Positions 16,479 to 25,637 are shown, numbered from the stretch's first letter. The stretch is 64,000 bases of DNA from Pelagibius sp037652055 (GCF_037652055.1 NZ_JBBKAH010000002.1:372001-436000); one strand, 5' to 3'. The notes: a model not told the origin generated them from the sequence alone. Numbers and translations: made by a program.

Positions 16479-17356
16479 GACATGACCCGCGCGCTGGTAG
16501 TGGCGAGGTCCTCGGCGGTGAGCGGCACGGCAAAGCTGCCGACCGACCAGGCATGCTTCACGGCATCGGCCTCTGCCTGCAGGGCGGCGATGCGCGAATC
16601 GTCGGCCGCCAGGAAGCCCTGCACCTCGACGAGGTGGAGGGTGCGGTCGGGCGAGTCGACCCAGGCCTGGATGTCGCAGACCTCGAAGCCGGCGTCCGAC
16701 AGCAAGGTCTTCAGCGCGCCGCGCGAAACCGCCTCGTCGAGTTCGACGATCATGTAGCCGTGGTCGTCGCCGCTCTCTTCGGGCTCGGCCAGGGAAACCA
16801 CGACGGCCTGCGGGCTATCGCCGCGCCCGCCGTCCAGCGCGGCGAAGGGCAGCTTGGCGATGATCTTGGGTGTCGCCTTGCCGTGGCGCGCCAGCTTCGG
16901 CCACCAGGGAGTGCCGCGGTCGGCCTCCGGCAACGGCAGCACGCCGATGTTGGCCTTGCCGCCGGAGACGGCGCGCAGCACGCCCATCTCGGACTCGAAG
17001 CGGGTGACCGGGGTCAGCGAGCCGAAATGGTCGCGGGTCAGGCCAAAAAGATCGGGTCCTTCCTGGGGGGCGTAGGCAGCCGCGGCGAAAGGGCCCTGAA
17101 GACGGGTGAAAACGGAGACGATCTCGCGCCAGATGCGCGCGACCACGGGCTTCGGGAAGGCACCCTGGTGGCGCGCCACCAGGCGGCGCAGCACGCGCGC
17201 TTCGCGGCCGGGGCGCATGAAGACGGCGCCCTGGCCCTTGGCACGGCCAATCTGCCGCGCCAGCTCGGTGCGGCGCATCAGCAAATCGTGTATGGCGTTG
17301 TCGATCTCGTCGATTTGACGACGCAGATCGTCCAGGGATGGTGTTTTGTCGGACAT
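16475..17356 (-). CDS. Chorismate mutase with divergent C-terminal extension
   Basis: 293 residues. Residues about 6-92 form an AroQ-type chorismate mutase: SLDDLRRQIDEIDNAIHDLL, RTELARQIGRAK, and RPGREARVLRRL with the conserved basic residues. The rest (about 95-290) resembles a decayed prephenate dehydratase: a two-lobed region followed by an ACT-like stretch (HGYMIVELDE...TLLSDAGFEVCDIQAWVD). The canonical dehydratase T-R-F catalytic text and the ESRP regulatory text are not seen. It probably supplies prephenate to the downstream genes; the C-terminal part may be regulatory only. It is the first gene of the operon, divergent from metX. Confidence 0.83.
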   Translation of the reverse strand: MSDKTPSLDDLRRQIDEIDNAIHDLLMRRTELARQIGRAKGQGAVFMRPGREARVLRRLVARHQGAFPKPVVARIWREIVSVFTRLQGPFAAAAYAPQEGPDLFGLTRDHFGSLTPVTRFESEMGVLRAVSGGKANIGVLPLPEADRGTPWWPKLARHGKATPKIIAKLPFAALDGGRGDSPQAVVVSLAEPEESGDDHGYMIVELDEAVSRGALKTLLSDAGFEVCDIQAWVDSPDRTLHLVEVQGFLAADDSRIAALQAEADAVKHAWSVGSFAVPLTAEDLATTSARVMS

Positions 17357-17637
17357 CTGGCCCCAATACCTGCAGGCTAGGCGGAGCTACTGATAGTCGC
17401 TGAACCGGCGAAAATCAAAGAAAACCTTGCGTTCAGCCCCCGTGCTGCCGAGGGTCTGCCCTGCGTCGGGCGGAAGGCTGGAGGCCCCCCGGAATCGCGG
17501 AGGAAAAAGCCAAGAAAGCGTTGACAGCCGCGGCCCCGGCTTCCTAGCTAGGCCCCCCCGGAAATGCCGCTTGGCCCCCGCCCCAAAAGTCGCGGACGCG
17601 GGCCGGACGCCGGGGGTGACGGTCGAGGATCTTACCC
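17357..17637. other. Divergent intergenic region between chorismate mutase and metX
   Basis: 281 bp without a convincing gene. It contains a candidate metX promoter (17521-17550). It was searched by eye for a SAM-II type aptamer, which often precedes alphaproteobacterial metX; no match to its conserved core was recognised. Confidence 0.4.
17521..17550 (+). promoter_or_regulatory. Candidate promoter for metX-metW
   Basis: A perfect TTGACA (17521-17526) is followed after 18 bp by TAGCTA (17545-17550). Transcription would begin around 17557, leaving a leader of about 80 nt before the metX ATG. GAGGAT lies eight bases ahead of that ATG. Confidence 0.45.
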
Positions 17638-18864
17638 ATGGTGATGGACGAACCGAAGACGGCGGCTGCCAGTCCACAACCGGCGACGGGCGCGCGCGGC
17701 CCGACCCCGCCGCACCTGGCCCCGCCGGGCTCGACCCAACAGGGCCTTGCGTGGGAATTCGGTCACGACGCCCCCCTGATACTGGACTGCGGCATCGGTC
17801 TAAGCCCTGTCACCCTGGCCTACCAGACCTACGGCACGCTCAACGCCGACAAGTCCAACGCCATCCTGGTCTGCCACGCGCTGACCGGCGACCAGTTCAT
17901 GGCCGGTACCCACCCGGTGACCGGCAAGGACGGCTGGTGGAGCCTGATGGTGGGGCCGGGCCTGCCGCTTGATACCGAGCGCTACTTCCTCATCTGCATC
18001 AACGTTCTGGGCGGCTGCATGGGCTCGACCGGCCCCAAGTCGGTGAACCCGGCGACCGGCGAGCCCTGGGCGCTGGATTTTCCGGTGATCACCGTCGCCG
18101 ACATGGTGCGCGCGCAGAAGCGGCTGATCGACCACCTGGGCATCGACAAGCTGTTCTGCGTCATCGGCGGCTCGATGGGCGGCATGCAGGTGCTGGAGTG
18201 GGCGGCCAAATACCCGCAGAAGGTGTTCGCCGCGGTGCCGATCGCCACGGCCGCCCACCACACGGCGCAGAACATCGCCTTCCACGAGGTCGGCCGCCAG
18301 GCGATCATGGCGGACCTCGACTGGTGCGGCGGGCGCTATATCGCCGAAGGCAGGAACCCCGACCGCGGGCTGGCCGTCGCGCGCATGACCGCGCACATCA
18401 CCTACCTGTCGGAGCCGGCGCTGCACCGCAAGTTCGGCCGCCGCCTGCAGGACCGCAGCGGCCTCACCTTCGGTTTCGAGGCCGACTTCCAGGTCGAAAG
18501 CTACCTGCGCCACCAGGGAGCCAGCTTCGTGCAGCGCTTCGACGCCAACTCCTACCTCTACATCACCCGCGCCATGGACTACTTCGACCTGGCGCGCGAG
18601 CACGGCGGCAAGCTGGCAAACGCCTTCCGCGATACGCCGGTGCGCTTCTGCGTCGTATCCTTCACCAGCGACTGGCTGTTCCCCACCTCCGAAAACCGCG
18701 ACATCGTGCACGCCCTCAATGCCGTCGCCGCCGACGTCAGCTTCGTCGAGATTGAAAGCGATGCCGGCCACGACGCCTTCCTGCTGGACGAGCCGGAGTT
18801 CCGCGACACCCTGGCCGGCTTCATCGCCGGCTGCGCCGAGCACCGCGGTTTGAAGAGCCGATGA
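17638..18864 (+). CDS. metX: Homoserine O-acetyltransferase MetX
   Basis: Acylates homoserine in methionine synthesis; alpha/beta hydrolase fold, 408 residues. The nucleophile is Ser179 in GGSMGGMQVLEW; CHALTGDQF, GGCMGSTGPKS and a C-terminal Asp/His pair (SDWLFP and DAGHDAF) complete the family pattern. The first 30 residues are a Pro/Ala-rich extension before the core begins near GLAWEFG. metW overlaps by 4 nt downstream. Acetyl versus succinyl specificity is not certain for MetX enzymes from sequence alone. Confidence 0.93.
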   Translation: MVMDEPKTAAASPQPATGARGPTPPHLAPPGSTQQGLAWEFGHDAPLILDCGIGLSPVTLAYQTYGTLNADKSNAILVCHALTGDQFMAGTHPVTGKDGWWSLMVGPGLPLDTERYFLICINVLGGCMGSTGPKSVNPATGEPWALDFPVITVADMVRAQKRLIDHLGIDKLFCVIGGSMGGMQVLEWAAKYPQKVFAAVPIATAAHHTAQNIAFHEVGRQAIMADLDWCGGRYIAEGRNPDRGLAVARMTAHITYLSEPALHRKFGRRLQDRSGLTFGFEADFQVESYLRHQGASFVQRFDANSYLYITRAMDYFDLAREHGGKLANAFRDTPVRFCVVSFTSDWLFPTSENRDIVHALNAVAADVSFVEIESDAGHDAFLLDEPEFRDTLAGFIAGCAEHRGLKSR

Positions 18865-19523
18865 GCCCCTTGGACGACGCCAGCGCGAAGAGGGCAGGAA
18901 TGGCGCGCACGCCGCTGCGCCCCGACCTCGCGCTGATCGCCGGGATGGTCGAGCCCGGCAGCCGCGTACTCGACATCGGCTGCGGCGAGGGCGTGCTGCT
19001 GGAGCACCTCACCGCGGAGCGCGGCGTCGTCGCCCGCGGCATGGAACTGCAGCAGAAGAACGTGAACGCCAGCGTCGCCCGCGGCCTCTCGGTCATCCAA
19101 GGCGATGCCGACACCGACCTGGTCGAATATCCCGCCGACGCCTTCGACTACGCGATCCTCTCGCTCACCCTGCAGGCGACGCGCGACCCGCGCCGGGTGC
19201 TGGAGCAGATGGTGCGCATCGGACGGTATGCGATCGTTTCCTTGCCCAACTTCGGCCACTGGCGGGTGCGATTGCACCTGCTGTTCCAGGGCCGCATGCC
19301 GGTGACCGACGCCCTGCCGGAGCCGTGGTACGAGACCCCCAACATCCACCTCTGCACGCTGCAGGACTTTACCGCGCTCTGCACCGATTGCGGGATCGCG
19401 ATCGAGCAAGCCGTGGTGCTGAACGACCGCCAGCGGCGCAGCGCCCTCAACACGCCCCGCCTGGCCAATCTCTTCGGCCAGAAGGCAATCTTTCGCCTGA
19501 GGAAAGATCACGAAAGACACTAG
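18861..19523 (+). CDS. metW: Methionine biosynthesis protein MetW
   Basis: 220 residues with a SAM-type methyltransferase fold: LDIGCGEGVLLEHL (about 33-46) and MELQQKNVNASVARGLSVIQGDAD as the following strands. MetW stabilises or supports MetX in methionine synthesis and need not methylate anything (family knowledge). It overlaps metX by 4 nt, which is the usual metXW arrangement. The family-typical PNFGHWRVR and YETPNIHLCT segments are present. Start ATG 18861 is fixed by this overlap. Confidence 0.92.
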   Translation: MSPLDDASAKRAGMARTPLRPDLALIAGMVEPGSRVLDIGCGEGVLLEHLTAERGVVARGMELQQKNVNASVARGLSVIQGDADTDLVEYPADAFDYAILSLTLQATRDPRRVLEQMVRIGRYAIVSLPNFGHWRVRLHLLFQGRMPVTDALPEPWYETPNIHLCTLQDFTALCTDCGIAIEQAVVLNDRQRRSALNTPRLANLFGQKAIFRLRKDHERH

Positions 19524-19584
19524 TCGGGCATTCGACCTGACGCGACAACGGGCGGCACGAGGCCGCCAAAAGGAAAGGCTGTGC

Positions 19585-20562
19585 ATGACGACGGACAACA
19601 AGACGCGGCGCATCGTGTTCCTGGACCGCGAGACCCTGCCCGACGCGGTGACCGTGCGGCGTCCCGGCTTCGCCCACGACTGGCAGGAGCACCCGCGCAG
19701 CAGGCCGGAGGACGTCGTAGAGCGCGCCCGGGACGCCGAGATCGTCATCACCAACAAGGTGCCGCTGCGCGCCGACACCCTGGCTGAGCTGCCCGCGTTG
19801 AAACTCATCGCCGTCGCCGCCACCGGCACCGACGTCATCGACCTCGCCGCCTGCCGGGAGCGCGGCATCACCGTCTCCAACATCCGCGGCTATGCCGAGG
19901 CGACGGTACCGGAGCATACCTTTGCCCTCATACTCTCGCTGATGCGCTCGGTGGCGCCCTACCACCAGTCGGTCGCGAAAGGGCGCTGGGGCGAGGCGGC
20001 GCAGTTCTGCTACTTCGACTATCCGATCTTCAATCTGAAGGGCAAGGTGCTGGGCGTCATCGGCGACGGCGTGCTGGGCAAGGCCGTCGCCAGGATCGGC
20101 GAGGCCTTCGGCATGGACGTGCGCTTCTCGTCGTACAAAGGCGTCGACGGCATGGGGCCGCTCTACACGCCCTTCGAGACCATCCTCGCCGAGAGCGACG
20201 TCATCACGCTGCACTGCCCGCTGATGCCGCAGACCCGCAACCTGATCGGCCCGGCGGAGTTCGCAGCCATGAGGAAGCGACCCCTCGTCATCAACACCGC
20301 GCGCGGCGGCCTGGTGGACGAAGCGGCCCTCGCTGAAGCCTTGAAGAAAGGCCAGATCGCCGGCGCCGGCTTCGACGTGGTGACCAAGGAGCCGATCGCC
20401 GCCGACCATCCCTTCATGGACTTGATGGACCGCCCCGACTTCATCCTCACACCGCACGTCGCCTGGGCCGGGCGCGAGGCGATTCAGGCGCTCAGCGACC
20501 AGCTGATCGACAACATCGAGGCTTTCGTTGCCGGCAAGCCGCGCAACGTGGTGGGGGGCTGA
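19585..20562 (+). CDS. D-2-hydroxyacid dehydrogenase (glycerate dehydrogenase-like)
   Basis: NAD-dependent oxidoreductase, 325 residues. The dinucleotide-binding motif is GVIGDGVLGKAVA (about 153-165); the catalytic Arg is in INTARGGLVDE, the Glu in KEPIAADHP and the His in LTPHVAWAGREA. The sequence is closest in style to HprA/glycerate (hydroxypyruvate) dehydrogenases. A strong AAAGGAAAGG ribosome site precedes the ATG. It lies 61 bp after metW on the same strand, but no pathway link is evident. The exact substrate is unknown. Confidence 0.87.
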   Translation: MTTDNKTRRIVFLDRETLPDAVTVRRPGFAHDWQEHPRSRPEDVVERARDAEIVITNKVPLRADTLAELPALKLIAVAATGTDVIDLAACRERGITVSNIRGYAEATVPEHTFALILSLMRSVAPYHQSVAKGRWGEAAQFCYFDYPIFNLKGKVLGVIGDGVLGKAVARIGEAFGMDVRFSSYKGVDGMGPLYTPFETILAESDVITLHCPLMPQTRNLIGPAEFAAMRKRPLVINTARGGLVDEAALAEALKKGQIAGAGFDVVTKEPIAADHPFMDLMDRPDFILTPHVAWAGREAIQALSDQLIDNIEAFVAGKPRNVVGG

Positions 20563-20574
20563 AGGGCTGAGGCG

Positions 20575-21330
20575 CTAGTCTTCGTCGCGCTCGCGGTGCA
20601 TGCGCCCGGCCGCCTGCGGCAGGGAGACCACCACCGGGCGGCGCAGCCTGCGCTGCTTGGCGGGTTTCATGGAGCCAGCGTAGAGCTGCTTGCCGGCCTC
20701 GATCATCACCACGCCGGAGAAGGTGGGGAAGAAGCGTGCGCCCATGCGCTCCCAAGCCGGGGCGGAGCGCAGGAAGGTATAGTTGGCGATCGGCGGCACG
20801 TAGAGCGCCCGCTCGGTGCGGGTCGGCGTGAACATGTTGTCGCGCAGTGCGCGGGAAAGCTGGGCCGCGCTGTAGGGGTGGCCCCAGCCGAGCGGCGTGC
20901 GGTCGGAGCGTGACCAGATGCCGCGGCGGTTGGGCACGACGACCAGGATGCGGCCATCCCCGGTCAGGACGCGCCAGATCTCGCGCAGCTGGCCGCGCAG
21001 GGAATCGGCGTTCTCCAGGCCGTGCACCAAAAGAACGCGGTCGACCGAGTAGTCGGGCAGCGGCAGGTCGGTTTCCTCCACCAGGCTGACCAGCCCCGGA
21101 CCTTCCTGCGGCCAGTGCATGACGCCCTGGGAAGCCGGCATGAAGGCGAGCACGCGCTCGGCCTCGCTCATGAACTGCCTGAGGTAGGGAGTGGCAAAGC
21201 CGAGCCCCAGCAGCCGCTGGCCCTTCACGTCCGGCCAAACGGAGCGCACGGCACGGCGCACCATATGGCGCGCCACCTGGCCGCGGCGGCTTTCGTAAAA
21301 CTCCCTGAGATCGACAACGTCATGCCACAT
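20575..21330 (-). CDS. Class I SAM-dependent methyltransferase (type 11-like)
   Basis: 251 residues. A weak SAM-binding stretch GQRLLGLGFATPYL (about 37-50) and the later LPDYSVDRVLLVHGLENAD plus LREIWRVLTGDGRILVVVPN are the usual methyltransferase type 11 elements. The C-terminal third contains TFSGVVMIEAGKQLYAG and a basic tail. Proteins of this type are widespread in alphaproteobacteria without a defined substrate. It is convergent with the dehydrogenase gene, 12 bp apart. Confidence 0.78.
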   Translation of the reverse strand: MWHDVVDLREFYESRRGQVARHMVRRAVRSVWPDVKGQRLLGLGFATPYLRQFMSEAERVLAFMPASQGVMHWPQEGPGLVSLVEETDLPLPDYSVDRVLLVHGLENADSLRGQLREIWRVLTGDGRILVVVPNRRGIWSRSDRTPLGWGHPYSAAQLSRALRDNMFTPTRTERALYVPPIANYTFLRSAPAWERMGARFFPTFSGVVMIEAGKQLYAGSMKPAKQRRLRRPVVVSLPQAAGRMHRERDED

Positions 21331-21429
21331 GATGCAGAGAGCCTAACACATCCGGGGTAGATCCCGCGACAGCCTGATCTGTTATGCTAAACAGCAGGTT
21401 AACACAGTTCACGGAGGACCGGCGCGCCC

Positions 21430-21921
21430 ATGACCGATGGCCCCCAAAACGTCCCTGGCGATGCCCCCGGCGATGCTGCGGCGATCATCCGCCTGCTCGG
21501 CCTGCAGCCGCACCCGGAGGGTGGCCACTATCGCGAGACCTTCCGCGACCCCGTCCGGGCCGGCGAGGACGCGGCCGCGCGCGGCGCCTCGACGGCGATC
21601 TACTACCTGCTGCAGGCCGGGGAGTGGTCGCACTGGCACCGTGTCGACGCGGCGGAGGTCTGGCACTGGTATGCCGGCGCACCGTTGGAACTGCTGATCT
21701 CCGCCGACGGCAAGGACACAGAGACCCTGAGGCTGGGCATCAACCTCGCCGCCGGGGAACGCCCGCAGGGCGTGGTGCCCGCCAAAGCCTGGCAGGGTGC
21801 CCGCAGCCTGGGCGACTGGACCCTGGTCGGCTGCACCGTGGCGCCGGCCTTCCGGTTCGAGGGCTTCGAGATGGCCCCGCCGGACTGGCGGCCGGGCCGG
21901 CCTGCGCCGAGGGAGCGATAA
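21430..21921 (+). CDS. Cupin protein of the DUF985 family
   Basis: 163 residues. DUF985 text includes LGLQPHPEGGHYRETFR near the start, AIYYLLQAGEWSHWHRVDAAEVWHWYAG, and WTLVGCTVAPAFRFEGFEMAPP at the C-terminus; the His residues of the double-stranded beta-helix are intact. The function of the family is not established. It is transcribed divergently from the methyltransferase gene, with about 100 bp between them. GGAGG lies somewhat far (about 12 bases) from the ATG. Confidence 0.83.
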   Translation: MTDGPQNVPGDAPGDAAAIIRLLGLQPHPEGGHYRETFRDPVRAGEDAAARGASTAIYYLLQAGEWSHWHRVDAAEVWHWYAGAPLELLISADGKDTETLRLGINLAAGERPQGVVPAKAWQGARSLGDWTLVGCTVAPAFRFEGFEMAPPDWRPGRPAPRER

Positions 21922-22127
21922 GGGCCCGGCAGAGGCGGAGGAAACTCCTCCTTGCCGGATCGGGCCAGCATGCCCACCTGGGACAGGCGACACCGCCATT
22001 AAGCCCTTGGCAAGCTTAGCATGCCTATGTTCTGCCTGCCGCGATCCGGCGAAGGGAGCCGGCGAAGCAGGCTGGCGACGGGGATCGAAGAGGCGTCTCG
22101 GACCTTCCGACCCAGGAGTCTCGACCG

Positions 22128-23438
22128 ATGCTGTACTACCTGCACGAAATGGCGCGCCTTTCCATGGCCCCTGCGCGGGCGATGAGTGAAGGCATGCGCT
22201 TTGCACTGAACAGCCCCTTCAACCCCATGGTCGACACGCCGATGGTACGGGCGCTGGCGTCCACGGCCGATATCTTCGAGCACCTGACGCGCAGCTACGG
22301 CAAGCCGCACTGGGCCCTCGACACCACCACAATCGGCGGCGAAGAGGTCGCGGTCGAAGAGGAGGTGCTGATCAAGCGCACCTACTGCGACCTGTTGCAC
22401 TTCAAGCGCGCGCAACAGCGCGACGGCCAGCGTAAGGACCCCAAACTGCTGATCGTGGCGCCGCTGTCCGGCCACTACGCAACCCTGGTGCGCGGCACTG
22501 TCGAGGCGATGCTGCCCGACCACGACGTCTATATCACCGACTGGCGCGACTGCCGGATGATCCCGGTGACCCAAGACCGCTTCAACCTGAACGACTATAT
22601 CGACTACCTGATCGACTTCCTGCACGTGCTGGGGCCGAACACCCACATGATCGCGGTGTGCCAGCCCTCGGTCCCCGCGCTGGCCGCCGTATCGGTGATG
22701 TCGGCCTGGGGAGACAACTGCCTGCCGGCGAGCCTCACGATGATCGGCGGGCCGATCGACACGCGCAAGTCGCCGACGCAGGTGAACAAGCTGGCGATGG
22801 AACATCCCATCGAGTGGTTCGAGCGCAACGTCGTGGTGCAGGTGCCGCCGCCCTACCCCGGCGTGTTCCGCAAGGTCTACCCGGGCTTCATCCAGCTGAC
22901 CAACTTCATCGCCATGAATTACGAGCGTCACCTGGAGTCCTATGGCCAGCTGTTCGACCACCTGGTCCAGGGCGACGACGAAGCCGCCGACAAAAAGCGC
23001 GCCTTCTACGAGGAATACCGCGCGGTGATGGACCTACCGGCGGAGTTCTACCTGCAGACCGTCGAGACCGTGTTCCAGAAACATTCCCTGCCCAAGGGCG
23101 AGATGATCGCCCGTTGGCATCCCGTGCTGCCGGCGCACATCACCCGCACCGCCCTGATGTGCATCGAGGGCGAGTTGGACGACATCTCCGGCATCGGCCA
23201 GACCAAAGCGGCGCTTGAGATCACGCCCAACCTGGCTGACGACAAGAAGGCCTACATGCTGGCCAAGGGCGTCGGGCACTACGGCCTGTTCAACGGCGGC
23301 AAGTGGCGCGAGAAGATCGCCCCGGCGATCAAGCAGTTCATCCGCACCCACGACCACGAGATCGGGGCCGGCGCGAAGGGCGCGGCCAAGTCTTCGTGGC
23401 AGGGTATCGATCGGCGGGGCGGTAACCGCAGAGGTTAG
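22128..23438 (+). CDS. phaZ: Intracellular polyhydroxyalkanoate depolymerase
   Basis: Mobilises stored PHA granules to hydroxyacids. 436 residues, beginning MLYYLHEMARLSMAPARAM as in alphaproteobacterial PhaZ. The alpha/beta hydrolase nucleophile region is AVCQPSVPALAAVSVMSAWG, a lipase-box variant typical of the PHB depolymerase C-terminal family. ECELDD-like EGELDDISGIGQT and GVGHYGLFNGGKWR carry the Asp and His. It ends with a short basic tail and overlaps the stop of the DMT exporter gene by 4 bp. The PHA synthesis genes lie 3-9 kb to the right. Confidence 0.9.
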   Translation: MLYYLHEMARLSMAPARAMSEGMRFALNSPFNPMVDTPMVRALASTADIFEHLTRSYGKPHWALDTTTIGGEEVAVEEEVLIKRTYCDLLHFKRAQQRDGQRKDPKLLIVAPLSGHYATLVRGTVEAMLPDHDVYITDWRDCRMIPVTQDRFNLNDYIDYLIDFLHVLGPNTHMIAVCQPSVPALAAVSVMSAWGDNCLPASLTMIGGPIDTRKSPTQVNKLAMEHPIEWFERNVVVQVPPPYPGVFRKVYPGFIQLTNFIAMNYERHLESYGQLFDHLVQGDDEAADKKRAFYEEYRAVMDLPAEFYLQTVETVFQKHSLPKGEMIARWHPVLPAHITRTALMCIEGELDDISGIGQTKAALEITPNLADDKKAYMLAKGVGHYGLFNGGKWREKIAPAIKQFIRTHDHEIGAGAKGAAKSSWQGIDRRGGNRRG

Positions 23439-24340
23439 CGGCGCCGGCGCAGCATTTCCTTGGAGGCTAGCACCGCGCCGGCGACGATGAGCAGGCAGGC
23501 GAGGCCCACCTGCCACGTCGCCTCGGCCTGGCCGAAGGCAATGAGGATGAGAGTGGAGAGCAGCGGCGCGGCATAGGAAAGCGCACCCAGTACCTGAATG
23601 TTGCCGTGCTTGGTCCCGTAGTCCCAAACGAAGAAGGCGGCACCCACCGGCCCCAGGCCGAGACCGAGGATCGCCAGCCACTGCACGCCCTGAGGGGTGA
23701 CGGTGGTTTCCAGCGCCAGATGGCAGATGAGCCCGAGCAGCGCGACGGCGCCGCAGAAGCCGCCGACCACCTCTGTCGGCACCGCGCCGAAGCGGCGGTT
23801 GGTGACGGAGTAGGTCGACCAGGTGAGCGCGCAGGCGGCCGCCGCGAGGTAGCCAAGGGTGTATCGCGCGTCGAAGGCGAGCGTGCCGCCCTTGGTGACC
23901 AGCAACCCGGCACCGGCGAGCCCCATGACGGCACCGGCGAGGTGGAACCAGCGCAGCCGTTCGCCCGGCAGCAGGGCCGACAACACCACGATGAGCAGCG
24001 GCCAGAGATAGGCGATGAGGCTGGCATCCACCGCCGGCGCGTTGCCCAGCGCGACGAAATAGAAAAAGTGGTAGCCGAAGAGGCCGCCGACCCCCAGCGC
24101 CCAGACCGGCCAGGGTTGGCGCCACGCGGCGAAGGCACGGGCGCCGCGCGTCGCCAGCACAGCGAGGCTGACGACGAAGGCGACGGCGAAGGTCATGGCC
24201 AGCAGCTGGAAGGGCGGAATGCCCGCCGCGCCGGTGGTGAAGAGGGCGAGCAGCGCCCACAGCAGCACCGCGATGCCGCCGATGAGGGTCGCCTTCACGC
24301 GCCGCGCCGCCAGCGCCGCATCTGGAGCCACACAGGTCAT
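23435..24340 (-). CDS. DMT-family (EamA) membrane exporter
   Basis: About 301 residues with ten predicted membrane helices in two EamA repeats, the drug/metabolite transporter topology. Elements such as PFQLLAMTFAVAF, FGYHFFYFVALGNAPAVDASLIAYLWPLLIV and FFVWDYGTKHGNIQVLG resemble the aromatic amino acid exporter YddG. The start ATG 24340 is chosen because the longer frame to 24508 runs into the Nudix gene. The substrate is undetermined. Confidence 0.85.
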   Translation of the reverse strand: MTCVAPDAALAARRVKATLIGGIAVLLWALLALFTTGAAGIPPFQLLAMTFAVAFVVSLAVLATRGARAFAAWRQPWPVWALGVGGLFGYHFFYFVALGNAPAVDASLIAYLWPLLIVVLSALLPGERLRWFHLAGAVMGLAGAGLLVTKGGTLAFDARYTLGYLAAAACALTWSTYSVTNRRFGAVPTEVVGGFCGAVALLGLICHLALETTVTPQGVQWLAILGLGLGPVGAAFFVWDYGTKHGNIQVLGALSYAAPLLSTLILIAFGQAEATWQVGLACLLIVAGAVLASKEMLRRRR

Positions 24341-24377
24341 GGCACCGCTGATAACCGCCCCGCCGCGCGCTGGCAAG

Positions 24378-24809
24378 TCAGGGCTTGTTTCGTTTCTGCA
24401 TCGCCAGCGCGATGATGCGCTGCGTCTCCTGCCAGAGATTGTAGGGGGCGAGATCGCCGGGATCGGCCCAGGCGACCTCGGCGGCGTCGTGGCCGGCCAC
24501 GACCTCACCCGAGCGCCACTCGGCCAGCACGTCGACCAGGGTGTAGTGGTACTGCACGGTGCCGGCGGCGTCGTGTGTGATGGAATCGACGACGTCCACC
24601 AGGGGCCCGACCTCGATCACGATCCCCGCCTCCTCCGCCACTTCGCGCTCTGCGGCCTCGGCGACGCGCTCGCCCAGCCGCTGGCGCCCGCCGGGCAGCG
24701 ACCACTGGCCCTCGCGCGGCGGCTTGCCGCGGCGGATCAGCAGCACGCGGTCGTCCTTGAACACCACGACGCCGACGCCGATGAGCGGGCGGTTGGGATA
24801 GTCGTTCAT
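24378..24809 (-). CDS. Nudix hydrolase
   Basis: 143 residues. The Nudix box is complete: G-G-R-Q-R-L-G-E followed by the REVAEEAGI signature, so pyrophosphohydrolase activity on a nucleoside diphosphate derivative is expected. The N-terminus MNDYPNRPLIGVGVVVFKDD and the LLIRRGKPPREGQWSLPGG segment resemble ADP-ribose pyrophosphatase-type or MutT-like members. Start ATG 24809 lies 7 bp after the AhpD-like gene; the longer frame overlaps that gene and is rejected. The substrate is unknown. Confidence 0.88.
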   Translation of the reverse strand: MNDYPNRPLIGVGVVVFKDDRVLLIRRGKPPREGQWSLPGGRQRLGERVAEAAEREVAEEAGIVIEVGPLVDVVDSITHDAAGTVQYHYTLVDVLAEWRSGEVVAGHDAAEVAWADPGDLAPYNLWQETQRIIALAMQKRNKP

Positions 24810-24816
24810 GCGGCGG

Positions 24817-25233
24817 TCAGCCGGCCTCGCCATGGGCGACGGCGCGCAGCTTCGGATCGACCGGCACGCGGTAGCCGTTGACCAGCGCATTGGTCTCGTT
24901 GGCCATGCCGACCACCGCCAGCAGTTCGTGCAGCATCGCGTCGGTCATGCCCTTCTGGATGGCGCCGGCGGTGTGCGACGTGATGCAGTACTCGCAGTTG
25001 TTGGTGACGCTGACGGCGATGTAGAGCATCTCCTTGGTCAGCGGATCGAGGGCGCCCGGCGCCATCACCTGCTTCACGCTCGCCCAGGTGCGCTCCAAAG
25101 TCTCCGGGTTCTGCGCCAGCGCCTTCCAGAAGTTGTTCACCCAGTCGGTCTTGCGGGTGGCCATGATGTCGTCGTAGACGGCGCGCACCTCCGGCGAGGC
25201 ATCCTCATATTCGATCAGGCGGCCGAGGGGCAT
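24817..25233 (-). CDS. Carboxymuconolactone decarboxylase / AhpD-like protein
   Basis: 138 residues, all helical in appearance. The redox motif C-E-Y-C with a His three residues on (CEYCITSH) is the AhpD-type active site, so a thiol-based peroxidase or reductase partner role is likelier than decarboxylation. GGAGGA stands seven bases before the ATG at 25233. It lies first in a unit with the Nudix gene (7-bp gap). The upstream GFA-type gene is 35 bp away on the same strand. Confidence 0.87.
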   Translation of the reverse strand: MPLGRLIEYEDASPEVRAVYDDIMATRKTDWVNNFWKALAQNPETLERTWASVKQVMAPGALDPLTKEMLYIAVSVTNNCEYCITSHTAGAIQKGMTDAMLHELLAVVGMANETNALVNGYRVPVDPKLRAVAHGEAG

Positions 25234-25268
25234 GGCGGTTCCTCCAAATCTTCCTTGGGACGCCGAGA

Positions 25269-25637
25269 CTAGTCGAGATACTTGAAGCTGTCCGCCCCGT
25301 CGTAGTGCCGCAAGGGAATGCCGGCCACGTCCCGCGGCTCCAGGAGACGCGTGTTGACGCCCATGCGGTTCTCGGGCCGCGAAACGAGGCGTTGCCAATG
25401 CGTGATACAGCCGCAGGTGCGGCAGCGGTGGAAGGCCAGGGTGCGGTCGCCCCAAGCGTAGGCCTCCGTCGCGCTCGGATGCCCGGCGAAGCGCACCTCC
25501 TCTTCGCGGAAATAACCCCAGAGCGTGCCAAGCCGCCGGCAGATGGAGCAGTTGCATTCGCTGCGCCATTCCGGCGGCCGCGCCAGTTCGAAGGTCACGG
25601 CACCGCAATGACAGGAGCCTTTCAGCATGTCGATCAT
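25269..25637 (-). CDS. GFA-family zinc protein
   Basis: 122 residues. Zinc-binding cysteines of the glutathione-dependent formaldehyde-activating (GFA/CENP-V) fold are all present: GSCHCGAV, ECNCSICRR and CRTCGC. Most family members have no proven reaction. The start at 25637 overlaps the DUF4166 stop (ATGA); an in-frame ATG at 25628 has a better-spaced GAGGAAGG and gives MLKGSCHCG, so the true N-terminus may be three residues shorter. It is part of a coupled run DCC-DUF4166-GFA. Confidence 0.86.
   Translation of the reverse strand: MIDMLKGSCHCGAVTFELARPPEWRSECNCSICRRLGTLWGYFREEEVRFAGHPSATEAYAWGDRTLAFHRCRTCGCITHWQRLVSRPENRMGVNTRLLEPRDVAGIPLRHYDGADSFKYLD

Noticed and set aside
17357..17637. 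Possible SAM-II riboswitch before metX
   Set aside because: The conserved aptamer core could not be matched by eye; only a promoter-like pair is visible.
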